A DNA stretch of 64,000 nucleotides, from positions 7,501 to 71,500 of the forward strand of contig CANJKZ010000537.1 of assembly GCA_947471745.1 (NCBI GenBank), written 5' to 3'. Within the stretch, counting starts at the first letter, position 1. Every line of letters begins with the position of its first letter. Position numbers and translations under genes: made by a program. This DNA comes from Closterium sp. Naga37s-1. Its lineage: Eukaryota > Streptophyta > Zygnematophyceae > Desmidiales > Closteriaceae. This document shows, one piece after another, positions 1 to 11,800 of this stretch. The notes under the pieces were generated by a model. That model made no database searches. It saw nothing but the letters and a program-made list of their open reading frames with translations, and was not told the DNA's origin.

Positions 1-1645
1 ACTACGAGCTGCACTCCCTCGACTTCTCAACAGCTTTCTTGCAGGGTAGCCTTCACGAGGCCATCTGGTTGCGCCGTCCACAGGGCTTCACTGGGTCGTT
101 TCCTGAGGGTACCCAGCGGAGCCTACGGCGACCAGTGTACGGCCTGCGTCAGGCACCCCGCGAGTGGCACGACACACTGAGGACGACACTTGCGGCTCTT
201 GGGTTTGCTCCTTCGACTGCTGACCCGTCGCTGTTTCTACGCACCGACACTACTCTGCCGCCGTTCTACATCCTCGTGTACGTCGACGACTTGGTTTTTG
301 CTACTGCTGACACTGAGGCACTGGCCCTAGTGAAGGCGGAGCTGCAGGAGAGACACACCTGCGCTGTCCTGGATGAGCTGCGGAGCTATCTTGGCTTGCA
401 GATCACCCGGGACAGAGCACGGCGCACCATCACCCTGACTCAGTCACACATGGTGCACCAGGTCCTTCAGCGCTTCGGCTTCACGTACTCCTCGCCACAG
501 CCCACTCCTCTGGCTACCGGTCACTCGCTCTCAGCTCCACCTTCGGACGAGTCCGTAGAGCCGAGTGGTCCGTACCCAGAGCTTGTGGGTTGCCTCATGT
601 ACCTGATGACGTGCACACGACCTGACCTCGCATACCCTCTCAGCCTCTTGGCTCGCTACGTGGCACCTGGTCGACACCGAAAGGTGCACTTTGATGCTAC
701 GAAGAGGGTACTGCGTTACTTGTGCAGTACATCGGGCATGGGGCTCGTGCTTGGAGGACGGGGTTCAGTGGTACTCACAGGACACTCTGACGCTTATTGG
801 GCCGACGACCAGGCGACTCAGCGTTCGTCACAGGGTTACACCTTCAGTCTTGGCTCTGGTCCTGTCTCGTGGAGGTCCACTCGTTCTTCTTCTGTGCTTG
901 GTTCCAGCTGTGAGGCCGAGATCTACGCTGGGGCCATGGCTGCACAGGAGCTACGCGGGCTGACCTACCTGCTGACCGACTTGGGGGAGCGGCCTCGTTC
1001 TCCTCCAGTTCTGAACGTCGACAACAAGGCAATGCTTGCCTTGTGTCGCGAGCAGAGACTGGAGCACAGAACGAAGCACATTGCTCTTCGTTACTTTCTT
1101 GCTCGGGAGCTGCAGCAGCGTGGTCAGCTGCGCCTTGCTTACGTGGCCTCTCGGGCCAACACTGCTGATGTTTTTACCAAGGCCCTTGGGTCTGGTGATC
1201 ATCAGCGTTTTTGCACTGCTCTTGGGCTTGTGCCCACTCTGCCTCACCTGCTGGTTGCTTGACTTGCTCTTGTTGTACACTGATATATATATCTTTATAC
1301 CTGCTTGTTTAATCTTGCTAGGTTGTGATCAGTGTACTGCCTTGCTATTATAACTCTGCATGTGAACTGGCCTTGTGGCCGCTTGCTTGTGCTCAGATTG
1401 TGTGGTGTAATTGAGATCCACCCTGAGCTTTGCTTTGCTTTGCTTGTTCTCTTGCTTGACTGGTCTTGTGACCGTCTGTTGTGTTTGCTATCTCCCACTT
1501 AGCCTATGGGGGTGTGTCAAACTGTATGTTTGTGTTATCTCTAGGCTATAGTGGGTTAGCCTACAAGGGGTACAACACTTTAGGGTTAGGTACTTGTACT
1601 CATGCATGCTACCTAGTCCACCATCCCTGCCTGCTTATTCTAACA
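1..1645 (+). mobile_element. Ty1/copia element A, 3' part
   Basis: This is the right-hand end of a Ty1/copia retrotransposon that enters from outside the window. One frame (39-1262) carries the end of the reverse transcriptase, including the YVDD motif, and the copia RNase H with the usual closing DVFTKAL-type motif. A 250-bp untranslated stretch, a short G-rich polypurine tract and a 133-bp LTR follow. The visible coding part reads open. The 5' LTR, gag and integrase are outside the window, so completeness cannot be judged. Its RT/RNase H is very close in sequence to that of element B. Confidence 0.93.
1513..1645 (+). repeat. 3' LTR of copia element A
   Basis: The repeat starts TGTGTCAAAC right after the G-run that forms the polypurine tract and ends TTCTAACA, giving the TG...CA ends of an LTR. 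Its layout matches the reverse-oriented LTR at 32160-32293. No target-site duplication can be checked because the left end is outside the window. Confidence 0.85.
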
Positions 1646-3184
1646 CGACTCGTCGCGTCACTTCCGCCTTTTCGTCTTCAACCTCGGTAGTGCGTGCTTC
1701 GCTTGCTGCGGTGAGGAGTGCACAGTAAACAGGCCATTAGATTCGTTTTCGGGCTGTCTGATTCGTCAGACTTAGTACACATTTTTTGTCTGATCAATCA
1801 GACTTGGTACAAAAAAAAATCTGAAATTTCAGAGTTCAAGAGTATAAATTTATAAGAGTCTGATTACCCAGAATTCATATCAGTAGGGAAGCTGATGGAT
1901 CTGCCTAAAACGAGGTGGTGATTGCGCCGCGCGACACTTCAGCCCCTGTTTCAGCTTGACTGACAGGACTAAACTGTACTTGCAGCGCTCATCGCGGCTG
2001 TTAGTGCAGATTTCGCAAGAGAATACCAGAGTGGGTACCCGCTAAAACGCTCATGGATCAGAGTACACTCTGAGAAAAAGGCTGAAAAATCAGACAATGC
2101 CTACATTTGTTTTTCTGAATATTCAGAGTTCACAGCAAAAAAAACTCTGAACTTTCAGAGTTCACTAAAAAAAAAGGCAGAAATATCAGACTTTTTTAGG
2201 CAAATCAGAGAAATTTGGGGTACTTCTGGGGGCCTGACAGTAATGTTTCAATAATTACTATTCGTAACATTAGTGTTGTGTGTTATAGCGGGTACAACTG
2301 TTTGGGTTATGTTTATGTACCCCAACCAACCTTAGGGTACATTCCTGAAGCGCGTCACAAAGGCCTCGCGTCTCAATCGAAGAGATGCAGTGCGGTGGAA
2401 ATGTTCGACAATTAGGTGTAATGCGGTGCAGACTGGTACAGAGGTTGTATGACGCGATTGAGACATTTGTGTCAAGAGCGGAATGTACCCTTAGTCAAAC
2501 GAACACTTTCATTCTTGACAGGTATGCACATGTTATAATCACTTCAGCCATTTTATATTCACTCTGATCTGATGTCAATTACTTCCGCTGCATTAACTCT
2601 GTGCAGGCTGATCTTGGCAAGGTCCCCAGTGGGATCGGATTTCGGTAAACGCCGTGCTCCGTGCATACCAAACCTAGGCCTGCACCTCTCTCCGTGGTCG
2701 GATGGTATTCTTTGTGAAAATATCTTCTTCAGTTGTCCTTAAACACTTGCCTATGGAATAAGAGAACTGAGAGATGAAGAATCAAATAAGAAATATTAAC
2801 ACACACTACAGTTTTAGAGTGAATTCCTCGAAAGCCTCTGGCCTCTATTGAATTCGTCTAATGTAAGCAGTTCAGTTCAGTTCTCGGCTTCGTCATGCCC
2901 CAATACCTGTCCCTTCACCTCGTTTTGCTCTTTTTGATATTGCTCGGCATGCAGCAAAGCACGTGTTGGCCTGTAGGGCTTCCCTCGTGCCGCCGCTTTT
3001 CTGTTGTCATTGGACCCTATACGTGTCGCGAAACGAGGAGGGGATGCGGTGTTTCGCGATTCGTATCAACATCGTCGGATCGATGTAAAGGATTATCAGC
3101 ACATGTAGGGTTGAATATGAGTTACTTGGAGGTGTTGTCGATTTTCAGTATTGTTGTTTGTAGCGTGTGTGTGCGTCAGTCGCC
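1646..3184. other. intergenic region with no gene recognised
   Basis: This stretch lies between the copia LTR and the dehydrogenase gene. No convincing coding exon was found on either strand. The left half is AT-rich with A-tracts and holds the dyad array described separately (1757-2190). The right half, nearest 3185, should contain the promoter and 5' UTR of the dehydrogenase, but no clear TATA box could be assigned. Confidence 0.6.
1757..2190. repeat. array of TCTGA-N4-TCAGA dyads
   Basis: Fourteen-bp dyads with fixed arms TCTGA and TCAGA and a variable 4-bp centre start at 1757, 1789, 1820, 2114 and 2146 (exact arms). Imperfect versions start at 1859, 2081 and 2177. They form two groups of four. 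The step inside the groups is 31-33 bp except one of 39 bp, close to three helical turns. An inverse dyad (TCAGA-N6-TCTGA) is at 2058-2073. Spacers are mostly 17-19 bp, often begin CTT or GTTCA and often contain a run of A. The function is unknown. It may be a degenerate satellite of about 32 bp or a protein-binding array. Confidence 0.75.
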
Positions 3185-4759
3185 ATGGAAATCGTTCACC
3201 TGCTTCTAGACTTTACGTTGCTGCCTGTGAGCGTCGCGTTCCTCCTCTTCATCGCGCCCCTGGTAGCGGCAATGCGCTTTGCGACGTGGGCTTTTGGCCT
3301 CTTCTTCCCGGAGGACGTTCGGGGCAAGGTCGTCGTCATCACGGGCGCGTCGTCGGGCATCGGTCAGGTCTGGTTCTAGCCAACTCCGTAGAGCACCGTC
3401 GTCAATCCGAACATGTTTATTTCCCGGTCGTTGACATCTGCAGCTTTACGACTAGGGAGGAATCGCGCTGCAGATCGGGCTCTTACCACCCGCCATAAAT
3501 TTTCCATTCCGCAGGAGGCAGCGCGGGTATATGCGCAGAAGGGCGCGCGATTGGTGTTGGCGGGGCGGCGGGAGGAGGAGTTGCGGCGCACTGCGGAAAT
3601 GTGCAAGATGGAGGGCGCGGAGGCGCGCGTTGCTCTGGTGGACGTGACGGTGGCGGCGGAGTGCGAGAAGCTCATTAACGACACCATCGCCGCGTTCGGA
3701 CGCCGTGAGTACTGCATCCCGCTTTACTCTGCCTCCCGTCTGTGGAGGTGTTGGTGGTCATGTGCGTGCGGGTGAGTGGTTGCGTTACGTGTGGGGGTGT
3801 TGCGTGTGGCAGTGGACCATCTGGTGAACAACGCGGGCATCGCACACAGCTTCTTCATGGAGGAGGCCAAGAACACGGACGTCGCGGAAGTCATGGTGAG
3901 TGCTCGCTGCACCCGCTTTGCATCAAGCCGTTCTTAGTCATGCCCTTGCTGCTGATCGCGTGCGTGTGCATGTGTGCAGGAAGTGAACTTCTGGGGCGCC
4001 ATCTACCCCACTTTCTATGCACTGCCTCATCTGCGGCGCTCCCAGGGCCACATCGTCGTCACCTCGTCTGTGGCGTCCTTCATCCCATACCCCCGCATGG
4101 CCATCTACAATGTACGTGCCGCCCACTGCATGCGTAGCTTTTTCTGCTAAACTATCCGTATATGCTGCAGCTTTGCTCAGCTGGTGTTTTGGAAGGATAT
4201 GCAACGTGAGCTAGAGTGCGTGTGTGGTGGCAGGCAGCGAAAGCAGCGCTGGTGAACTTCTTTGATACGCTGCGTGTGGAGGTGGGCGACGAGGTGGGCA
4301 TCACCGTTGCTATGCCCGGATGGGTGGAGAGCGAAATGACGGCTGGCAAGTTCGTGACAGCCGAAGGAAGGGTTGTGTGGGACAAGGAACAGAGAGATGT
4401 GAGTGTACTCACATTCATGGTGTATTTGGTGTCTCCTATTATGTCCATACAACTGATACAACCTCACATCACCTTAATCTAATGCTCGGCAGGCTCATGT
4501 GGGTCCATTCCCAGTAGAGCCCACTGCATGGTGTGCGTCTGCTATTGTGAATGGTGCACTACGTCGCCAGCGCTACGTGCGGGTGCCATCATGGTACACA
4601 ACATTTCTCTACTACCGTGTCTTTGCCCCGGATGTGATGGAGAGTTTATCCCGGCTCCTGTTCACAGCCCCTCGAGGAAAGACCCCTATCAGCAAGATGG
4701 TGGTGGAAGCTGGTGCTGAGAAGATGTTGTATCCACAAGCTATTCAGAAAGGAGATTAG
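3185..4759 (+). CDS. 11-beta-hydroxysteroid dehydrogenase-like SDR (steroleosin type), 6 exons
   Basis: Exons are 3185-3367, 3515-3704, 3813-3895, 3980-4111, 4234-4398 and 4493-4759. All introns are GT-AG and the frame gives 339 residues. The N-terminus (about 10-32) is a hydrophobic stretch with spaced prolines, like the oil-body anchor of steroleosins. The Rossmann motif TGASSGIG is at 53-60, NNAG at 130-133, an Asn at 155 and the catalytic Ser182, Tyr195 and Lys199 (YNAAK). The C-terminal part with PSWY and YRVFAP is typical of plant HSD proteins. Family knowledge suggests an NADP(H)-dependent sterol or steroid oxidoreductase on lipid droplets or ER. The start at 3185 is preferred over an in-frame ATG at 3167 because it matches the short N-terminus of the family. 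Nothing looks broken. The exact substrate cannot be read from sequence. Confidence 0.92.
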
Positions 4760-5838
4760 AACTATAAGGTAGTCAACAGTTTTTACTGTTTCTACATGTA
4801 TAAGTCGATAGAAGATAGTATTGTACAAACTTGTACAAACGTTCATTTTGCGTTTTGTCGGCACATGTCAACAGTGAGTTTGACAACCACAGTCGGTGAG
4901 CGGTGGAGACAGTGTAATGTATAATGTTTCGGAATAACCTGGTTAAATCTGAGTTTTGCTTCACTATAGACCAGAACACCCTATCATTTTTCCGCGGATA
5001 ATTTGTGCTTTCCTTCCCACTTCCGTGAATGTACGATATCAATGCTACTTTGCGAGGAAAGAGCGCTGTAAATTGGCAAAATAATCGACTAACGTTGTCA
5101 CTATGAACATGGAGCGTTTCGGGTGCTGACAGGGTGAATCACAAACAAGCACTCTCAAAAGACAGGTGAGACTCAGTTGGAGCACTCAATGACAACGGCA
5201 CTTGAAACGCCAGTGACGCCGTCCACAATTGCCGACGCGATAAGTAAGCCGGCTAACACGGTTTGCTAATATCCTAAACAATATATGTTTAAATTGGGGT
5301 TTTGTGGGATTTTTTCCTGACGTGATAATCGTGGTTGAGGCGGTTGAGGGGGTGTTTGTCACACACTTAGGCAGGACGTACGTAATCCATTACAATCATT
5401 TGCCGCGAGCTTCCTCGCCCCTCGCTAAGCACCATTAGAGGAGCCTCCCAAACGTCGAATCACAGGAAAAAATAACAGAAATAAAACATTTCTGTCAGAT
5501 ATACAGTACTACCCCCGCTGGTTTCGAACATGATGCATGAATGGCGGGGTTCAATCGCTTCACTTTTTCTCGGCCCTTTTGTGGCTGGTGTGCTTTCGTC
5601 CCAACCCAACCTGACCGATCCACCACAATGGTTACAAGCCTTTCACCACGGTTATGCAGGGCAGTGTAGAGTGTGGCGTCGTTAGAGACGGCGGCGGTGT
5701 AGTGTGGTGTGGAGGTGGATATTAGGCGGGGCATGTGTCCAGGGCCGCGATGCCTCTAGCCTCTAAGTGATCACCCCCATTTGCAACTAAGTTGCTTCCT
5801 TCACACGAGAGCAACTTCAGCAGAGCCACTCTTTCGCG
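4760..5838. other. intergenic region between the dehydrogenase and the receptor kinase
   Basis: This stretch should hold the 3' UTR of the upstream gene and the promoter and 5' UTR of the downstream gene, both on the plus strand. No coding exon, RNA gene or clear mobile element was recognised. Reading frames on either strand are short and resemble nothing known. Confidence 0.55.
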
Positions 5839-8800
5839 ATGCTACGCAACACTCGCCGCCGTGCGAGCAGCAGGCTCCAGGCAATTGTCTCTCGCCTTTT
5901 TCTCCTCTCGCTGCTCACTTTCAGTACCGCTGCCGATTGCTTTTTCTCAGATGAGCAGAACCCACCACCGCATCGCGATGCCTCTAGCCTGCGGAAACGG
6001 CGGGTGGTGTCCCCGCTAGTGCGATCCGGCCGCAGACGCTCACTTATAACGCTAAATGCGAGAACCGCAGCAGCCCGCGACGCGGCGGGGCCGCCCTTTC
6101 TTGAGGAGAGCCAGCGTGAGTCGTTCGCACCCGCGTAGACCCGTTAACATTTTTCCCTTCATCAGTTGACTGATCCGCCACGGTTCCTGCGACCTCGTTG
6201 CCCCTTTTCCCCCCCGCTCCCTCCCTCCTCTCTCCTCCCTCCTCCCTCCACCCTCCTCCCCGCCCCGCTCCCCCCCCCCCCCCCCTCCTCCGCTTCCCGG
6301 CGAGCGGCGCAGTGAGCGTGCTGGTGGAGCTGAACAAGGCGTGGAGCATGTGGCCCAAGAACACCAACGCCACCACTGCGTGCACCGCGTGGCCTGGCGT
6401 CCAGTGCACCCCGCGCGGATTCGTCGTTGCTCTGTGAGCTTCCAAGTGGCTTCTCATCCTGACGCCGTGCTTGTGAGGGGGCGGGGGTGGGGAGGGTATA
6501 ACGCCCCGTCCTCTAGACCACTGGGCCAGTTGTTCAAAGGCGCAGCCGTAACCTTGTTACCCTTCGTGCAAAGCCGCAGGCGTTACAAAGGGGAACGCGG
6601 GGGAGGGGCGCGTTCATGGGTTCGCGTTGACCGTGCTGTACCTTTTCAGAATGGGTGTCGTGGGCGTGCATGGTGGCCTATGCGAGCGGTGTCGGTTTGT
6701 CCGAGATTGCCAAGCATGGGCCATTTCGTCGGTGTCGGTGTCGTTTCTGTTTCGTGCTTATCATCATGTACAGCGTGCACGCGCCTACGTTGGTGCAACC
6801 TTTATAGTGCCTTACACCGCCGCACACGCTCCTCAAGCGCACGGATACCCAACTGGCTTGTGCGTGTTGGTGAGCAGAACTCTGAATGAAGCGGTGGACC
6901 CGGGGCCGCCACCAGGTGGCGTGATACCGGCGTCCATCACCGGCCTCTCCACCCTCCAACACCTGTGCGCCTCCTCGTACCCGCAACTCCAATACCTGGA
7001 TCATGAGTTTCTGCACCCGCTTTCGTCTTTTCGTCTCTTCCCATGTGCGTGCCCTCAACCAAGCGAGCGTACACGTGCACATCCAGCACGTGCCCGACGT
7101 CCCGTGCCCATCACCATCGCCCTGCTTCCGTGTGCTGCTTGCCGTGTGTGCAGCGATCTGACATACGGCATTACCCTCAAGGGACCCTTGCCATCACTCG
7201 CCGCGCTCACCCGCCTCACCTATCTGTGCGTGCCCTCGCCCATCGCTCAATTCCTCGTCCAAACGTCACGCTGCACCCGTTCTGTCCGCCACTGCCCCTC
7301 CGTTCCTCGTATGCAACAACACCTTTTCTTCTCGTGCCATGCCCACTCCTCGTGGCTCCCGCTGCCCTGCCGCTCTATGTCCTCCGCGCGTATCCCCTGC
7401 GCTCAGCGCCCTGGGAGAAGACAGCGTGTGCAAGCTGACTGGCGCTTACGGCGACCTCACGTGGCTCTCCACGCTCTCCAATCTGCAAACCCTGTACGCC
7501 CTTCAAACTCTCTAAGCCCTGCACACGCACACCCAAGCATTGTGACTGTAACGCCTTGTACAACAGGGCTGCCCATGATGTTCTATTGCGCTTGGCAAGG
7601 CTTGCCTCCGCGTGGCGCAGAGCATGCACGGCACGGGGCACCACGATAGCGTGGGCCTGTAGCGTCCCTTACCCCCACCCACGTGCGCACATCTGCTGCC
7701 TGCCTGCGCTGGTGTGGGAGGTTGTGGGTGGGTGCGCTGACTCGGTGGCGTGGCATGGCATGTGCTGCTGGCGCACCACCCATCATGTGCTGCTGGCGCA
7801 CCACCCATCATGTGCTGCTCCCACCACTCCCTTGCCTCTCTCCGTCCGCTGCATCCGCTCTCGCTTCTTTCCGCCCGCCCTGACCAGGAGGCTGACGGAT
7901 ATGGTGGAGTTCAAAGGAGACCTCTCCTCCCTCGCCATGCTCTCCAACCTCCGTTCCCTCCGTGATCTGTGAGCGCCGCACGGCACCCCTCGCATCACAC
8001 TCCCTCACCGTCCCTGACCCTCCCACCTCTGCTTGCATCGCATGCACCCTGCCATGCAGTGATCGATGACGTGCATGGTAACACGTGCGCTGCTGTGTGT
8101 GTGAGCAGGAGGCTGTGCAGTCTCACCAACGCAACAGGGCAGGTCCCCAGGGACCTCCGATACTTGACTACCCTCACTGCACTGTAAGCTCACAACACAC
8201 GTTAGTGCACCACACGAGGCACCACGTGTCACGTTCTTCCACACCACCACCACACCACGCACACACTGCATGCATATGGCAGGGTTGCTCCGCTTAGCCC
8301 CGTTCGTGCGCCCCTCTGTTGTCCCTGTACCACCCCATGGCACCCCCCTGCAGCGACCTGTCATACCTGCGCGCCACAGACTTCCCCGACTGGGTCGTGC
8401 AGCTCTCCAACCTCCGCACCCTGTGAGATTCCGCCCCCCCTTGCTGCCCCCGCACCACCTGCTCAACTACCCGGCCATCGCGTCACTGCCCCCTCACTCG
8501 CGCACTCACTGGCATGAGCGCTGCCCCCTCTCCGTGCAGGAACCTGAACACGGACACGGACACCCGCCACGGGGTGCTGCCAGATGGCATCTCCCTGCTC
8601 ACCGCCCTCACCCAGCTGTACGTGCTGTGCTGCCCACTCCCCCCTGGTTAAGCCGGTAAGAACGAATGGGAGCCAAATGCGAATATACTTCGCGAATAGT
8701 GTTCAAGTTTACTAGTTGTCCGAATAGCTGTTCTACGTCGAATGCAAATACGGTAAGTCGAGTACGAATCTGCCACAAATATACACACTCAACACTCGAT

Positions 8801-11800
8801 TCTAGAAAAAAACTGATTAGTCTCCCATTCAACTGATTTCCACAGCTGTTCTTAAATAGTTTCCATGTGTGAATGTCTTGACCATTCAGCTGTGAGAGCT
8901 CCTGGAGCATCTGAGGGCTATGTGGGCATTACGGTGCATGCACGGGGCATGTTCTGCCAAGCTGAACCACGTGTGTAGCTGCCAAGCAGCATGGCCCGAG
9001 CGCTGGAAAGGCGTGTCTGACGGGTGGAGTTCGACAAGCCAAGTGCACATGGCGGTGGTCAGACGCATGGCGTGGCAGTGCATGCATGCATGCATGCATG
9101 CACACGTCACGCAGGCCGTTGGTTGCTGAGTGGCATTCCGTGAAACAGTGTGTGCGAGCAATGGGCATGTGAGGGTGCTGCTTGATGGCCCACCCCAATG
9201 CCACCATGGCCCTCTTCTTGCTTGGGCCCCACCCCACCTTATGCTGTGTGCTGCACTGCAGATTCATTAACCGGAACAACCTGGCGGGCTATTTGCCGGG
9301 AGGGCTGTCCAACCTGGTCAACCTGCAACAACTGTCAGGCGCCATGCCATACTTTGCCATCCATGCCATGCCATGTCAATCAACCCATGGCATGCCATTC
9401 CATGTCTTTCCATGCCATGTCATGCCATGTCATCCCATGCCTTGCCATTCGATGCCATGCCACAGGCCATTATCTGCCGCACTGCTGTTTGCTGGCCCGC
9501 ACTGACTGCTTTTCCGCTCGCCACCTTCACTGTAGCAACCTGACTGCCACTTCAAGTGCTGCCATCCTTGCCACTGCCTGAGTTTCCACAAGGCCTGTGC
9601 ATATCTGCCTTCTCCTCATTGCAGCTCTTTGAATTACAACATGATCCAAGGCGCCATACCCGAAGCGTACTCTACATTGACAGCGCTGACTGCACTGTAC
9701 GTGACAGGCCTGTTGCCCGCTGTGCTGTGCTTCCCCGACTTGCTGCACGCCTGCTCCACTGCCCACGGCCATGCAGCACGCACGGCCACGACCCACGTGC
9801 CCATTGCCCAAAAGACGCGCAGCAGGGGTGGCGGAAGGTGCGGGGAGGTTGGGGTTAGGTGGCATAGTGGGGAGAGGGGCGAAGGGCTGGCGTGGGTGGC
9901 AGGGGGGGTCCATGGAGGCGTGCGTTGCTGCACTCCCGCACCATGGGCTGCACGGCACCGCAGCCGCCCTGCCCACTCTCTCACATGTGCTCCACGTGGC
10001 ACGCACAGTCCACGGTCAGCGCTGCTGCACGGATGCTAGAGGATGGGCGTGTCACCGAGTGAAAGCCAGGGAATGAGCAACATGCAAGTCCACATATGCA
10101 TTCTCTCCTGCCAACACGTTTGCACCCCTCACTCTCATGCGCTCCCTTGCTTGCCTGTGTGTCTCTCCCTTGCCCTGCTGCTCGTGGTGCTGGCAGCGAC
10201 CTGTCGTGGAATCAGCTGTCAGGAGCCATACCGCCAATCTTCACCACCAACCTGGAGTCCTTGTGGGTGCCTCGTGCCCGCTTCTCTCCGCCTCCACTTG
10301 TGCCGCGCCGCCATGCATCACTGCACTGCGCACCGTCACTCGTTCAATCAATCTCTCCTAGTACCACGTGCTTCACACTCTCTAGTGCTCTCTGCCCAAC
10401 CATACACTTTTCCACTTGTTCAAATTGACTGCATTGTTTTGGAAACAATGGTCGTGGCGTAACCATGTTGCGCTCATTGCTGCCTGCCTACATGCCTTAC
10501 GTACCTACCCGCCTGCTGGCCCTCGTATTTGTGTGCTTATTAGCACGAGCGGAAGTTGCAGTGGCCCACACACTAGGAACAGTGGCATGAATGCAAGGCG
10601 CAAGTACGCGAGCAAAGCAAGGTTGCAGACAGTATCTTTGTCCCTCCTTCCCTCGCGTTCTCCTCCCTCCTCTGCCCTCCTCACCGTTCCCTGCCAGAAT
10701 TCTAAGCTACAATGGGTTTGAGAGCAGCATCCCGCCACATCTCGCCCTGCCCACCCTCACAGAGCTGTGAGCGACCCCTCTTCCCGCACGCCTGTCACCA
10801 CGCACATGCCAGCCCTCAGCTGCCACCACCACGCTGCTGCCTTGTCCTGCTGCACCGTGCGTGCAGCGCGCGTGTGTGGGCGCCCATAAGCCCTGTGCGT
10901 GCACCGCATGCGCCCTGCTGTGCTGTGCTGTGCTGTGCTGTGTGGTGCGTGCAGGGAGCTGAAGTTCAACCGCTTCACAGGGGGCTTTCCCGCCACCTTC
11001 ACTCGCCTCACCGCCATCTACGCGTTGTGCGTCTCCATCCCCACCTCCGTTTCGCCTCATGCTTTTGCCCACCCCATCTCTTTCTTCTGTAGTGGCCTCC
11101 ATGCCGGGTAGCAATAACTCCATTTCATCCTCGTGCTTCCCAGCTCGATATGTGCACGCTGCAAGATGCGATGCAGGTCATGCAAGTGCACTGGGCAGGG
11201 CGCCACTTGCGGACCTCTGCTGTGCTGTGGTCTGAGCTGTTGACGTGTGTGCGTGCACCCCGCCACGGCCACAGGGATGTGACGAACAACAGTCTGTCGT
11301 GGGGGCTGGACGTCATCAGCCGCATGCCCTGGCTCACTGACATGTCAGTCCATTCAACCCCCTTCTCGCTCCTCCTACCACTACCTCCTCGCCTCTCTCC
11401 GTACCACCTGCGTTTGCCATACCCTCTCTGTCCCACTGTTCTCTGCCCTCACTGCGTGCTCTGCCCTCACTGCGTGCTCTGCCCTCACTGCGTGCTCTGC
11501 CCCCTCACTGCGTGCTCTGCCCCCTCACTGCGTGCTCTGCCCTCACTGCGTGCTCTGCCCTCACTGCGTGCTCTGCCCTCACTGCGTGCTCTGCCCTCAC
11601 TGCGTGCTCTGCCCTCACTGCGTGCTCTGCCCTCACTGCGTGCTCTGCCCCCTCACTGCGTGCTCTGCCCCCTCACTGCGTGCTCTGCCCCCTCACTGCG
11701 TGCTCTGCCCTCACTGCGTGCTCTGCCCTCACTGCGTGCTCTGCCCTCACTGCGTGCTCTGCCCTCACTGCGTGCTCTGCCCCCTCACTGCGTGCTCTGC

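Noticed and set aside
1757-2190. CRISPR-like array of short palindromic repeats
   Set aside because: The repeats are only 14 bp with a variable centre, spacers are alike and A-rich rather than unique, the host is eukaryotic and no cas gene is near.
3151-3498. Overlapping Arg-rich frame at the dehydrogenase start
   Set aside because: It is a shadow frame of exon 1 and intron 1 with no family resemblance.
9529-9582. An extra LRR exon after the CACTGTAG acceptor
   Set aside because: The frame set by the preceding exon reaches a stop before any donor; the next true LRR exon starts at 9625.
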